Part shown: piece by piece, positions 25,548-35,504 of the stretch
Position numbering within the stretch: the stretch's first letter is position 1
Layout of the letters: the number at the start of each line of letters is the position of its first letter
Origin: an uncultured Lamprocystis sp.
Lineage (GTDB): Bacteria > Pseudomonadota > Gammaproteobacteria > Chromatiales > Chromatiaceae
NCBI RefSeq assembly: GCF_903933125.1
Contig: NZ_CAIZIZ010000096.1
Coordinates: forward strand, 1 to 39,243
Direction: 5' to 3'
DNA length: 39,243 nucleotides
Program-made: the position numbers and the translations under genes
Notes under the pieces: model-generated
Database searches by the model: none
Told to the model about the DNA's origin: nothing
The model's input: the letters and a program-made list of their open reading frames with translations, nothing else

Positions 25548-25740
25548 CCGGTGCCCCGCGGGCCTTCGCCTCACGGGTTAAACGGGAAGCCGGTGAGCGC
25601 CCTCGCGTCAGGGCGCCAGCCCGGCGCTGCCCCCGCAACGGTAAACGAGTCGAGGTTCGGCACGATGCCACTGTGTCTACACACGGGAAGGCGCCGCACC
25701 GGGGAGACCCTCTCCCACTCGTGAGCCCGGAGACCGGCCG
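25548..25740 (+). promoter_or_regulatory. Cobalamin (B12) riboswitch
   Basis: The conserved elements occur in the known order: gggttaaacgggaagccggt near 25575-25594, gctgcccccgcaacggtaaa (the B12-box-type core) near 25627-25646, gccactg near 25667, cgggaaggcg near 25684, and gagcccggagaccggcc near 25723. Binding of adenosylcobalamin would hide the btuB start region or promote termination. The element ends about 160 bases before the TTG start of the receptor gene. Confidence 0.92.
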
Positions 25741-25903
25741 GACGATCATCACCGGGGTCGCGGGGTGCGGCCGACCGGGACGTCAGGTCGCCGTCCGCAC
25801 GGCGTCTGCCCTGCCCTGTCCATTGCGCCTCCACGATCCTTCCATGTTGGCATCGGCCCCCGCGGGTGTGCGCGGGCCATTTTCGTTGTCCTGGAGTCGT
25901 ACC

Positions 25904-27772
25904 TTGAAGCACTCTCTCTTGGCGGCCGCCCTCGGGCTGCCGTTCGCGCTCTCTGCCCTGGCCGAGAGCGAGCCGGAACCGCAGACCACCCTGGACCCGG
26001 TGGTGGTCACCGCCACCCGCACCCCCGAGCGCGCCGACCGCACCCTCGCCTCCGTTTCGGTGGTAGACCGCGCGACGATCGAAAAACGTCAATTCCGCTC
26101 GGTTCCGGATGCCCTGCGCGGTCTGCCGGGTGTCACCGTCTCCACCAGCGGCGGCGTTGCCTCCGTCTACCTGCGCGGGACCAATTCGGACAGCGTGTTG
26201 GTCCTGGTCGACGGTGTCAAAGTCGGCTCGGCCACCCTCGGGACCTCCCCCTGGGCCGACCTGCCCACCCAGCAGATCGAGCGGATCGAGGTGGTGCGCG
26301 GACCTCGCTCCAGCCTGTACGGCTCAAAGGCGATTGGCGGCGTGATCCAGATCTTCACCCGCCGCGGCGGCGGCGACTTGACGCCAAGAGTGACGGTCAC
26401 CGGTGGGTCATTCAACACCGCCGCCATCTCCGGCGGCCTTTCCGGCGGCGGGGATCACGCCTGGTTCAACGTCAGCGGCGACTTCGCGCAGACCGACGGA
26501 TTCAACGCCTGCTACGGTCAGATCGCCCCCTTCGCCGGCTGCGGCGTGGTCGAACCGGATCGCGACGGCGCCACCCAACTGGGCGGCAGCGCCCGCCTGG
26601 GCTACCGCTTCAGCGAACGCGCCGAGATCGACCTGAGCTACCTGGGCGCCAACAACACCACGGACTTCGACGGTACGATCTTCTCCGGTAACCGCTCGCG
26701 CAGCGCCCAGCAGGTCTTCGGCGCCCGCACCCGCCTGGTGCCCTTCACTCCCTGGGTGGTCACCCTAGCCGCCGGCTACAGCCTGGATAAATACACGGCG
26801 GACTACAGTGACGTCGAGGTCGAGCAGGTGCCCGCCGGTGACTTCGACACCCAGCGTGACAGCCTGACGTGGCAGAACGACATCAGCATCCACGCCGGCC
26901 ACCTCGTCAGCCTCGGGGTCGATTACCAGCGCGACCGCATCGACAGCAGCGTCACCTATGCCGAGGACTCCCGCGCGGACACCGGCGTCTTCGGCGAATA
27001 CCAGGGTGAATGGCGGGCCGCGACCATCAATCTGAGCCTGCGCCAGGACGACAATGAGCAGTTCGGCAGCTACACCACCGGCAGCGCCGCCCTGGGCTAC
27101 CGCTTCGCACCAACCCTGCAAACATCGGTCTCCTACGGCACCGCCTTCAAGGCCCCGACCTTCAACGAACTCTACTACCCCTACTTCGGCAATCCCGATC
27201 TGGACCCCGAGGAATCCAACAGCCTGGAACTGGGGTTCGACGGAGCCCTGCCGGAATCCTGGGTCGATGGACGCTGGGGGCTCAATCTCTATCGCACCGA
27301 ACTGGACCAGATGATCGCCTTCGACGCCTTCACCCAGGGCGCCAACAACATCGCCCAAGCCGAGATCCAGGGGCTGGAACTCAGCGCCAACGCGGCGATG
27401 CAGGACTGGGACCTGGGGTTCAGCCTCACCCTGCTGGACCCGCGCAACCGCTCCGCCGGCGCGGACGACGGCAACCTCCTGCCACGCCGCCCGCAGCAGC
27501 AGGGCCAACTCGACCTGGACCGACGCTTCGCGCGCTGGTCACTGGGCGCCACCCTGTTCGCCGCCGGGCGCAGTTACGACGACCTGGCCAACGTCTACAC
27601 ACTCGACCCCTATACCCTGCTGGACCTGCGCGCCGAATACGCCTTCACCGCCAGCCTGCGCCTCCAGGGCCGGTTGAAGAACGTCTTTGACCAGGACTAC
27701 GAAACCGCCGCCTTCTATAACCAGCCGGGGCGGGCTTTTTATCTCACGCTGCGGTATGAACCGGCATTGTGA
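25904..27772 (+). CDS. btuB: TonB-dependent vitamin B12 receptor
   Basis: This outer-membrane beta-barrel receptor imports cobalamin, powered by TonB. The start is the TTG at 25904, because GGAG lies seven bases upstream and a signal peptide follows (LKHSLLAAALGLPFALSALA); longer ATG-initiated frames run through the riboswitch. The mature protein has the TonB box LDPVVVTATRT. The plug domain contains LRGLPGVTV, YLRGTNSDSVLVLVDGVK and IERIEVVRGPRSSLYGSKAIGGVIQI. A 22-strand-type barrel follows, including FKAPTFNELYYPYFGNPDLDPE, where family loops are conserved, and it ends with a terminal RAFYLTLRYEP strand. Length (622 aa) is close to BtuB. The upstream riboswitch supports cobalamin as the ligand rather than iron. 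No B12 synthesis or ABC-importer genes follow. Confidence 0.92.
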   Translation: MKHSLLAAALGLPFALSALAESEPEPQTTLDPVVVTATRTPERADRTLASVSVVDRATIEKRQFRSVPDALRGLPGVTVSTSGGVASVYLRGTNSDSVLVLVDGVKVGSATLGTSPWADLPTQQIERIEVVRGPRSSLYGSKAIGGVIQIFTRRGGGDLTPRVTVTGGSFNTAAISGGLSGGGDHAWFNVSGDFAQTDGFNACYGQIAPFAGCGVVEPDRDGATQLGGSARLGYRFSERAEIDLSYLGANNTTDFDGTIFSGNRSRSAQQVFGARTRLVPFTPWVVTLAAGYSLDKYTADYSDVEVEQVPAGDFDTQRDSLTWQNDISIHAGHLVSLGVDYQRDRIDSSVTYAEDSRADTGVFGEYQGEWRAATINLSLRQDDNEQFGSYTTGSAALGYRFAPTLQTSVSYGTAFKAPTFNELYYPYFGNPDLDPEESNSLELGFDGALPESWVDGRWGLNLYRTELDQMIAFDAFTQGANNIAQAEIQGLELSANAAMQDWDLGFSLTLLDPRNRSAGADDGNLLPRRPQQQGQLDLDRRFARWSLGATLFAAGRSYDDLANVYTLDPYTLLDLRAEYAFTASLRLQGRLKNVFDQDYETAAFYNQPGRAFYLTLRYEPAL

Positions 27773-27816
27773 GCAATGCCAGCGTTCCGGGTTCTTCAAC
27801 CTAAATTCGGCAGTTC

Positions 27817-27950
27817 GCACCACAAAGGCACAAAGATCACAAAGAAAGACAATGGGTTATTGTCATGATGCGCCTCACCTGACTGGTGATCCGCCATTTC
27901 AACGCAACACATTGAAATTCTTTTTGTGTCCTTTGTGTCTTTGTGGTGCC
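27817..27950. repeat. MITE-like inverted repeat (caccacaaaggcacaaag type)
   Basis: Imperfect inverted arms of about 30 bases (27817-27848 and 27920-27950) are made of caccacaaag/cacaaag words, A-rich against the local GC-rich background. They enclose about 70 bases. The 134-base structure lies 45 bases after btuB and looks like a non-autonomous mobile palindrome. Confidence 0.7.
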
Positions 27951-28105
27951 ACTGCTCTTTCTAGGTTCAAGGTCCCGGCCGGCAGTCCGACCTCGGCGGT
28001 GGAGGCGGGTACGAGGGTTTGACGACACACTCCGACCCACAGCGGCGTGTGGCCGGGACCATGATCAACCCATGATTACGAGACGCGCAAAGCGTCCGCC
28101 TCGTA

Positions 28106-28240
28106 GCCTGTCGGACGTTGGACCCGACAGGCCACACTGGCCAAGAGTGATAGCGCTACGTGAACTCTGGGGCTGTCGGTCCTCGCAAACGCTTCGGTGT
28201 TTGCGTGGGAGCACCGCGCGACCCTAAGCCCGACAGGCTG
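28106..28240. repeat. REP-like hairpin cluster
   Basis: A perfect nine-base hairpin (gcctgtcgg / ccgacaggc, 28106-28132) is followed by a second hairpin with seven-base arms (cgcaaac / gtttgcg). A further ccgacaggc is at 28229-28237, directly next to the stop of the SBBP protein gene. With the 27817-27950 element it accounts for most of the 468-base gap after btuB. Confidence 0.6.
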
Positions 28241-30967
28241 CTAGAAGGTCAACCTGCTCACCAGCGCCTTGGTCCCGACATCCTGGATCAGTACGCGGAC
28301 CCGACCCGTCGGCGTCGTGCCGAGCACCGCGACTTCCGGGCTGCCGTTGCCGTTCAGGTCGGGCAGAACCGCCAGGTCGGCCGGCGCGAGCCCCTCAAAC
28401 CAGAGGTTGCGCACCAGGGTACCGGTGACGACATCGCGCAGCTCGGTCTTGGTCTGACCCTCGGCGTTGCGGCCCAGCAGCGCCACCTCGGCCACGCCGT
28501 TGCCGTCGAGGTCGGGCAGCGCGGTGAGTTGGTGATGCATGAAGTTCGGGTTGTAGTAGACGAACCCGACTTCGGCGGCAGTGCCCGTATCCGTCGTCTT
28601 CACCACGACATTGGTGCCTCTCTGCTCCAGCACCGCGACGTCCGAGGGGCCGACCCCGGCGGCGTCCGGCACCTCGACCAGATCCAGCGGGTTGGCGCCC
28701 GTCTGCGACCACAGATCCCTGACCAGCAGCCCGCTGCGGCTGTCGCGCAGCTCGACCTTATTCTTACCAGTTTCAAAAAACGTTTTTTTAATCCCAAGCA
28801 TGGCGAGCTCGGGCGCGCCGTTGCCGTTCACATCCGCGACCACGGCGAAGCCGCGATAATCGTAGTCCGGGTCGAATTGCACATCCCCAACCCAGGCACC
28901 GGTGCGGGCATCCCGGATCTGCACCGCGGCGTAACCAGGATTTGAGGTCGCCGCAAGCACCGCCAATTGCGCCGTACCCCCGTCAGGATCAGCCAACACC
29001 GCCAGGCGTTTAGGCGTGCGGTCGCCGAGATCGAAGACGATCGCATGGAGCCGGTCGCCGCTGAGCGTGTCGTGGACCTCGACCTGCATGTCGGAGGTTG
29101 CTGCTTTGCGGCCGAGCAGGGCCAATTCCGGGGCACCATTGCCATTCTGGTCGGGCACCACGGCAAGGTCGATCAGTACATAGCCCGGGTCGCACCGGAA
29201 GGTCCGGATCGACGCCCCGCCGACAGCATCCATGATGCGAACGCTGAGGTCCCCGGCCGGCCCCTCCTTCAATACGACCGCGATGTCCGGGATGCCGTCG
29301 CCGGAGACATCGCCAAGCGACAGGACACGCAGAGGTGCCATGACCGGTGCGGACTTACCTTCCGAGATCTTGGCGATATAGACATCACCCTCGCCTCTGT
29401 AGGTCGGTCGCAGAGGCTTGCGGGTCGGGAAGTCGGTAGAGCCAGTCGATCCTGTCACGTAAGCATTGCCAAGCCCGTTCACGGCGATGCCGCCAGCACC
29501 TTCGCCGTTGCTTCCGCCGAGATAGGTGGAATAGAGCAGTGCGGCACCGTCGGCACTGAACTTCGCCACAAAGGCATCACCGTTTCCGCCGCTGCCCGGT
29601 TGCAGGACGTCGCGTGTCGGGAAATCGATGGAGTAGGTCCATCCGGTCACGTACGCATGGCCGGCGCTGTCCACGGCGATGCCAGTTCCTGTGTCGGAGC
29701 CGCTGCCACCGAGGTAGGTCGCATAGACCAGCGTCGCGCCAGCGGCACTGAGCTTCGCGATAAAGGCGTCAGTTTCGCCGCCGTAGGCTGTTTGCAGGGC
29801 CTGGCGTGTCGGGAAGTCTCTGGCCCAGGTCGACCCCGTCACGTAGGCATTCCCGGCGCCGTCCACGGCGATGCTCAGGCCCTCATCCCCGCCGTTACCT
29901 CCGAGGTAAGTCGAGTAGATCAGCGTAGAGCCATCGGCACTCAGCTTCGTCACGAACGCGTCCTGGTATCCGCCGAATGTCGGTTGCAGCGCATTGCGTA
30001 TCGGGAACGTGCTGGCATCATTCCTATATACTTGGGTAATTCCCGTCACATAGACATCGTCCCGGTCGTCAACGGCGATGCCATTGCCGTAATCGTCGTC
30101 GAGGCCGCCAAGATAGGTCGAGTAGATCAGCGTGGCGCCATCGGCACTGATCTTCGCCACGAACGCGTCCGGGCCGCCCTTGCTGCTGCCAAAGACAGGT
30201 TGCAGGGCGTTCCGTGTCGGGAAGTTCCCGGATGCGGTGCGTCCGGTGACCCAAGCATTGCCTGCGCTGTCCACGGCAATGTCCTTGCCCCAGTCATATC
30301 TGAGGCCGCCAAGGTAAGTGGAGTAGACCAGCGTAGCGCCATCGGCACTGAGCTTCGCGACAAAGGCGTCGCTTTCGCCGCCGGAGGCCGGTTGCAGGGC
30401 GTTACGTGTCGGAAAGTCGTCGTACCACCCGACCGCTCCTGTCACGTAGGCATTTCCGGCGCCGTCCACCGCGATCCCATACCCGGCGCCGCCGCCAAGG
30501 TACGTGGAGTAGACCAGCGCGGCGCCATCGGCGCTGAGCTTGGCGACAAAGACGTCGTCGGATCCTTCACCGTCAGGTTGCAGGGCCTGGCGGGTCGGAA
30601 AGTCCGTGGAGTAGGTCAATCCCGTCAGGTAGGCATTCCCCGCACCGTCCACGGCGATGTCGTAGCCAGTGTCGTGGCTGCTGCCACCGAGGTAGGTGGA
30701 GTACACCAACACCGGATCGATCACCAACGCCCGCTTGGCGTCATAGTCACCGATGGCCAGACTCACCTCCCGATTGTCCGCCAGCACATAGTGCGTCGGA
30801 ACCAGCGTGCGCTCCCCGTTGGTCTCTTGATAGACCCGTGGGCTGTGCTGGATGACCTGCTGCTCACCCAGGGTCAGCACCAGGCTGCCGGTGTCATCCA
30901 GCCGCATCCGATCCGCGCCCGCGAAGGCGAGCCGGATCACCTTGGGGTCCGCCCCCGGGGCCAGCAC
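28241..30967 (-). pseudogene. SBBP beta-propeller repeat protein, copy 1, C-terminal part (frameshifted)
   Basis: This 908-codon frame continues the gene starting at 31599. It has seven SBBP repeats of about 60 residues (LVYSTYLGG..D.G..IAVDGAGNAYVTG.T...DFPTR.ALQP...DAFVAKLSADGA). About ten FG-GAP/VCBS-like blocks with calcium-type loops follow (PDQNGNGAPELALLG, PDLNGNGSPEVAVLG). The protein ends VSRLTF. The layout predicts a large extracellular propeller protein. It is very close to copy 2 (31784-35179). The start codon at 30967 is inside homologous sequence (LAPGADPKVIRLAF), so the real N-terminus lies across the frameshift. Confidence 0.82.
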
Positions 30968-31599
30968 CAGGTCATACTCCAGTTGCCCTGGGTGCCGTAA
31001 TAGACCAGATCGACGCCGGGATAGACCCCTTCGTAGCGGACCTTGGCATAGGTCGACAGGCCGGTCCGCCAGGCCGCGGGGTTCTTGCCGCGCAGGTAGT
31101 TGACCTTGCCCGGCAGGGCGGCCTCGCCGCGCATGGTCGGCTCGGGATTGGCACCGACCAGGCTCAAGCGCAGCACCGCCGGGGGTGTCGCCGCGGCGGT
31201 CGGTTCCGGCACCGCGGCCGGCGTCGGGCCGGGTTCGGACGCCGACCGGATGCCGGGCCGCGGCGCTGGCTGCGGCTGTTTGGTGTGCAGTGAAAGCACC
31301 GCCTCGCCGGGCGTCAGAAACAGGCTATAGCCGGGACCGCGGGCGAGGAACTTGACCGCCGCATCGGCCTGCCCGCCGTTGGCCTCGAAGGTGTAGGGCA
31401 GCTTGCCGTAGTCGGCCTGGATGTTCGCCTGGGCCGGGGTGGTTGAGGCGGCCGCCCCGCTGGCCGACGGTGAGGCTGGTTGGATCAGCGGCGCCGCGAG
31501 GCCGGGCGGGACGGGGTCGGGTGCGGCGGCGGCCAGCAGGCCGCTGCCGAGCGCCAGCACGGCGGGGATCAAACGCAGTCGTGGCAGGATGTCGAACAT
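30937..31599 (-). pseudogene. SBBP beta-propeller repeat protein, copy 1, N-terminal part (frameshifted)
   Basis: The ATG at 31599 follows GGAG by seven bases. The product has a signal peptide (RLRLIPAVLALGSGLLAAAA) and a Pro/Ala-rich linker. Next comes the N-terminal domain found ahead of SBBP repeats (YGKLPYTFEANGGQADAAVKF, GPGYSLFLTPGEAVLSLH, NYLRGKNPAAWRTGLSTYAK, VYPGVDLVYYGTQG). The frame is lost at 30986-30988: copy 2 has four Cs on the plus strand at the same site and this copy has three. Adding one C would restore a protein of about 1119 aa continuous with the 28241-30967 frame. Confidence 0.82.
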
Positions 31600-31657
31600 A
31601 TCAAAGCTCCTTTGAAGTGATCTCGAAGAACGTTATGTGGCTTCAACTATCGCCGGT

Positions 31658-31774
31658 CGTCGGGTGCGGTGAGGCACGAACCGCATCATGCACCAGGCAA
31701 CGGCTTGCAGAATTTGCCGCCAATGCGCGTTCATCACCGCACCCGACGGATGCGCGCCGGCTGGAAGCCGGCGC
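31658..31774. repeat. Inverted repeat plus hairpin between the two SBBP genes
   Basis: Perfect 15-base arms (cgtcgggtgcggtga at 31658-31672, reversed at 31734-31748) enclose about 60 bases. A separate perfect hairpin, gcgccggct/agccggcgc type, lies at 31754-31774, ten bases beyond the stop of copy 2. The second hairpin is well placed to end copy 2 transcription, though no T-run follows. Confidence 0.65.
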
Positions 31775-31783
31775 CACAAGGGG

Positions 31784-34700
31784 CTAGAAGTCCAGCCGGC
31801 TGATCACCGCCTGGGTCGCGGTGTCCTTGATCAGGACCTGGATCCCACCCGCTGTCGTCACGCCGAGCACGGCGATCTCCGGACTGCCGTTGCCGTTCAG
31901 GTCGGGCAGCACCGCCAGGTCCAGCGGGGCGAGGTGATCAAACCAGAGGTTACGCACCAGCGCACCGGTGACGGCATCGCGCAGCTCGGTCTTGAGGTGA
32001 CCCACGGCGTCGCCGCTCAACACCGCCAGTTCGGCCGCGCCATTGGCATTGAGATCGGGCAGCGCGGCCAGTTGGTGCGGCGTGAAGTTCGGGTTGTAGT
32101 AGACGAACCCGAGTTGGTCACCGGTGCCCGTATCCGCGGTCTTGACCAGGACGGCCGATCCGCTGCGTCCCAGCACCGCCACTTCCGGCGTCCCGTTGCC
32201 GTTGGCGTCCGGCAGCTCGGCCAGGCCGAGCGGGGTGGTCCATTTCGGGGACCACAGGACTTTGACCAGGGCCGCGCTGGCGCTGTCACGCAGTTCGACC
32301 CGTGGCTGACCGGCGGCATTGACCCCCAGTACGGCGAGTTCCGCGGCGCCATTGCCGTCGGCGTCGGCGACCGTGGCGAAGTCCACGTGGCGGAACGCCT
32401 TGGCGAAGAACACCTGGCCCAGTCCGGCACCGGTGGCGGCGTCCTTGATCTCGGCGGCGATCCCGCCGGTCGTCGTCTTGATGCCAAGCACCGCCAGTTC
32501 CGCCGCGCCATTGCCGTTGCGATCGGGCAGTACCGCCAGCCGCTGGGGCACGAAGGCGGAGTTGAAAGCGACCGCGCTCAGCCGCTCGCCGGTCAGGCTG
32601 TCGCGCACCTCGACCTGGACGCTGCCGTTCGCGGCATGGCGGCCCAGCGAGGCTAGCTCCGGGGCGCCGTTGGCGTTCTGGTCGGGGATAACCACCAGAT
32701 CAAGCGGGGCATAGGCGGGATCGAAGTCGATGGTGTGTCGCGCTGCACCGTTAGCGACATCCCAGACCTGACCGGTTAGGGTCCCAGTGGCCGCATCCTT
32801 GAACAAGACCGCGAGGTGCTGGGTGCCGTTGCCACTGAGGTCGCCGACGGCCGCGAGCCAGGCTAATGCCGCCAGGGGTGCATCCCCGATCTTGGCGACA
32901 AAGGCATCACTTTGGAATACTGACCCGGCGTAGTCCGGCTGCACGGCCTGGCGGGTCGGGAAGTCGATGGAGTCGGTCCATCCGGTCACGTAGGCATTCC
33001 CGGCGCCATCCACAGCGATGCTACTGCCACTTTCGGTGCCGTCACCACCCAGGAAGGTCGCGTAGACCAGCGCGGCGCCATCGGCACTGAGCTTGGCGAC
33101 AAAGCCATCGTAGTTTCCGCCGCCATGATGAGGCTGCAAGGCATAGTGCGTCCGGAAGTCGCGGGACTGGGTAGATCCGGTCACGAAGGCGTTCCCGGCG
33201 CCGTCCACGGCGATGTCAGTGCTGAAGTCGGAGCTTCTGCCACCGAGGTAGGTGGTGTAGAGCAGCGTGGCGCCATCGGCACTGACTTTGGCAACAAAGA
33301 CATCGCGGGCTCCGCCGCGGTCAGGCTGCAGAGCCTGGCGGGTCGGGAAGTCGCTGGAGTCGGTATATCCCGTCAGGTAGGCATTCCCTGCGCCGTCCAC
33401 GGCGATACCAGTGCCCTCGTCGTCCCAGTTGCCGCCGAGGTAGCTGGAATAGACCAGCGTGCCACCATCGACACTGAGCTTAGCGACAAAGGCATCTTTG
33501 TATCCGCCGCCGAAGCCAGGCTGCAGGGCCAGGCGGGTCGGGAAGTCGCTGTTGCTGGTACCCCCCGTCACGTAGGCATTCCCGACGCCGTCCACGGCGA
33601 TGTCGTACCCAACATCCGAGCCGCTGCCGCCGAGGTAGGTCGAGTAAACCAGCGTGGCCCCATCAGCACTAAGCTTGGCAACAAAGGCATCAGCACCATC
33701 GATGCCTCCGTTACCGATCTCAGGCTGCAGGGCGTTACGGGTCGGGAAGTCGGTTGAGCGGGTATATCCCGTCAGATAGGCATTCCCGGCGCCGTCCACG
33801 GCGATGTCAAAGCCGGATTCGGAGCCGCCGCCACCGAGGTAGGTGGCGTAGACCAGCGTGGCGCCATCGGCACTGAGCTTGGCAACAAAGGCATCGGACC
33901 ATCCTCCGCCGTGTTCCGGTTGCAGGGCCTGGTGGGTCGGGAAGTCGGTGGAGGAGGTCACTCCCGTCAGGTAGGCATTCCCGGCGCCGTCCACGGCGAT
34001 ACTATAGGCGATACTATAGCCTCGATCGTCTTCGCTGCCGCCGAGGTAGGTCGCGTAGACGAGCGTGGCGCCATCGGCACTGAGCTTGGCGACAAAGGCA
34101 TCGTAAAATCCGCCGCCGAGGCCAGGCTGCAGGGCCTGGCGGGTCGGGAAGTCGGTGGAGGAGGTATATCCGGCCAAGTAGGCATTCCCGGCGCCGTCTA
34201 CGGCAATGCCTTCGCCAAAGTCGTAGCCGCCGCCACCCAGGTAGGTGGAATACACCAACACCGGATCAATCACCAGCGCCCGCTCGGCGTCATAGTCACC
34301 GATCGCCAGACTCACCTGCCGGTTGTCCGCCAGCACATAGCGGGTCGGAACCAGCGTCCGCTCCCCGTTGGTCTCCTGATAAACCCGCGGGCTGTGCTGG
34401 ACGATCTGCTGCTCACCCAGGGTCAGCACCAGATTGCCGGTGTCATCCAATGTCATCCGATCTGCGCCCTCGAAGGCCAGCCGGATGACCGTCGGGTCCG
34501 CCCCCGGGGCCAGCACCAGGTCATACTCCAGTTGCCCCTGGGTGCCGTAATAGACCAGATCGACGCCGGGATAGACGCCTTCGTAGCGCACCTTGGCATA
34601 GGTGGACAGGCCGGTGCGCCAGGCCGCGGGGTCCTTGCCGCGCAGGTAGTTGACCTTGCCCGGCAGAGCCTCCTCGCCGCGCATGACCGGGTCGGGATTG

Positions 34701-35179
34701 GCGCCGATCAGGCTCAGGCGCAGCACTGCCGGGGGCGTCGCCGCGGCGGTCGGCTCCGGCACGGCGGCCGACGTCGGCACGGGCAGCGGGTCCGGACGGG
34801 CGCCGGGCCGGTGCCGCGGCGCCGGGTTCGGTTGGCTGGTGTGCAGTGACAGCACCGCCTCACCGGGCGTCAGGAACAGGCTGTAGCCGGGGCCGCGAGC
34901 GAGGAACTTGACCGCGGCATCGGCCTGGCCGCCGTTGGCCTCGAAGGTATAAGGCAGCTTGCCGTAGTCGGCCTGGATGCGCGCCTGGGCCGGGGCGGCT
35001 GGAGCGGTCACCGCGCTGGCCAGCGGTGCGGCCGGTTGGATCAGCGGCACCGCGAGAGCGGTGATGCCCGCCCCGCCGCCGGCAGGCGCAATGGGGTCGG
35101 GTGCGGCGGCGGCCAGCAGGCCGCTGCCAAGCGCCAGCACGGCGGGGAACAGGCGCAGTCGTCGAGGGATCTTGGACAT
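31784..35179 (-). CDS. SBBP beta-propeller repeat secreted protein, copy 2
   Basis: This 1131-aa exported protein starts at the ATG at 35179, with AAGGA seven bases upstream; the open frame to 35365 is not homologous to copy 1. It has a signal peptide (RLRLFPAVLALGSGLLAAAA), a Pro/Ala linker and the SBBP-associated N-terminal domain (about 70-330). Seven SBBP repeats follow (about 350-830, YSTYLGG...DIAVDGAGNAYLTGYT...DFPTR.ALQP). After them come FG-GAP/VCBS-like blocks with D.N.NG.PE loops, ending VISRLDF. It lacks anchoring or sorting signals that I can see, so it is probably released or bound to the surface by partners. Roles in adhesion or cell-cell contact are guesses from the architecture. 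It is upstream of its frameshifted paralogue, in the same orientation. Confidence 0.88.
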   Translation of the reverse strand: MSKIPRRLRLFPAVLALGSGLLAAAAPDPIAPAGGGAGITALAVPLIQPAAPLASAVTAPAAPAQARIQADYGKLPYTFEANGGQADAAVKFLARGPGYSLFLTPGEAVLSLHTSQPNPAPRHRPGARPDPLPVPTSAAVPEPTAAATPPAVLRLSLIGANPDPVMRGEEALPGKVNYLRGKDPAAWRTGLSTYAKVRYEGVYPGVDLVYYGTQGQLEYDLVLAPGADPTVIRLAFEGADRMTLDDTGNLVLTLGEQQIVQHSPRVYQETNGERTLVPTRYVLADNRQVSLAIGDYDAERALVIDPVLVYSTYLGGGGYDFGEGIAVDGAGNAYLAGYTSSTDFPTRQALQPGLGGGFYDAFVAKLSADGATLVYATYLGGSEDDRGYSIAYSIAVDGAGNAYLTGVTSSTDFPTHQALQPEHGGGWSDAFVAKLSADGATLVYATYLGGGGSESGFDIAVDGAGNAYLTGYTRSTDFPTRNALQPEIGNGGIDGADAFVAKLSADGATLVYSTYLGGSGSDVGYDIAVDGVGNAYVTGGTSNSDFPTRLALQPGFGGGYKDAFVAKLSVDGGTLVYSSYLGGNWDDEGTGIAVDGAGNAYLTGYTDSSDFPTRQALQPDRGGARDVFVAKVSADGATLLYTTYLGGRSSDFSTDIAVDGAGNAFVTGSTQSRDFRTHYALQPHHGGGNYDGFVAKLSADGAALVYATFLGGDGTESGSSIAVDGAGNAYVTGWTDSIDFPTRQAVQPDYAGSVFQSDAFVAKIGDAPLAALAWLAAVGDLSGNGTQHLAVLFKDAATGTLTGQVWDVANGAARHTIDFDPAYAPLDLVVIPDQNANGAPELASLGRHAANGSVQVEVRDSLTGERLSAVAFNSAFVPQRLAVLPDRNGNGAAELAVLGIKTTTGGIAAEIKDAATGAGLGQVFFAKAFRHVDFATVADADGNGAAELAVLGVNAAGQPRVELRDSASAALVKVLWSPKWTTPLGLAELPDANGNGTPEVAVLGRSGSAVLVKTADTGTGDQLGFVYYNPNFTPHQLAALPDLNANGAAELAVLSGDAVGHLKTELRDAVTGALVRNLWFDHLAPLDLAVLPDLNGNGSPEIAVLGVTTAGGIQVLIKDTATQAVISRLDF

Positions 35180-35504
35180 ACCGAGGTTCCTTGGGTAAAC
35201 AGTCTGCATGGCGTTGCCGATGCGTGCAAAACTGTGATCAGCGTCACACTTTGAGAGAGCGGACGGTAACATTCCAGCCAAAGGCGGGGAAATCCCCGTT
35301 GGTCGCGCATCAACCACCGTCCGGCGGAAGTATTCAGCCGGCCGTCCGCCGGCCCGCCGGCTCAACCGCCGGATGCGGAAAACCGCATGTCCTGCGCTGC
35401 GCTATAGCTTTCGGACGTGATATCCGAACGATCGGGTCGGGTTTTAAACCCACCCCTAGACCAAGGGTCTGTCTGGATATCAGGTATGAAGGCTACATTG
35501 CGCC
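35180..35504. other. Intergenic region without a recognised gene
   Basis: This 325-base stretch lies between the SBBP copy 2 start and the tex stop. It contains small hairpins (atgcggaaaaccgcat, agaccaagggtct) and a near-palindrome (gggttttaaaccc). The promoter of copy 2 must be here, but I cannot pick convincing -35/-10 boxes. Confidence 0.5.

Noticed and set aside
26765-27508. Minus-strand 247-codon frame opposite btuB
   Set aside because: Antisense shadow of the beta-barrel region.
28967-31000. Plus-strand 677-codon open frame with repeated segments
   Set aside because: It is the antisense shadow of the SBBP repeats, which explains its periodicity.
29400-34200. Regularly spaced DNA words (such as gtcgggaagtc and gtaggcattccc) that could suggest a CRISPR array
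   Set aside because: Spacing is about 180-210 bases and in frame, matching the 60-70-residue SBBP protein repeats; there are no short identical repeats with unique spacers.
33911-34849. Plus-strand 312-codon open frame
   Set aside because: Antisense shadow of the SBBP copy 2 gene.
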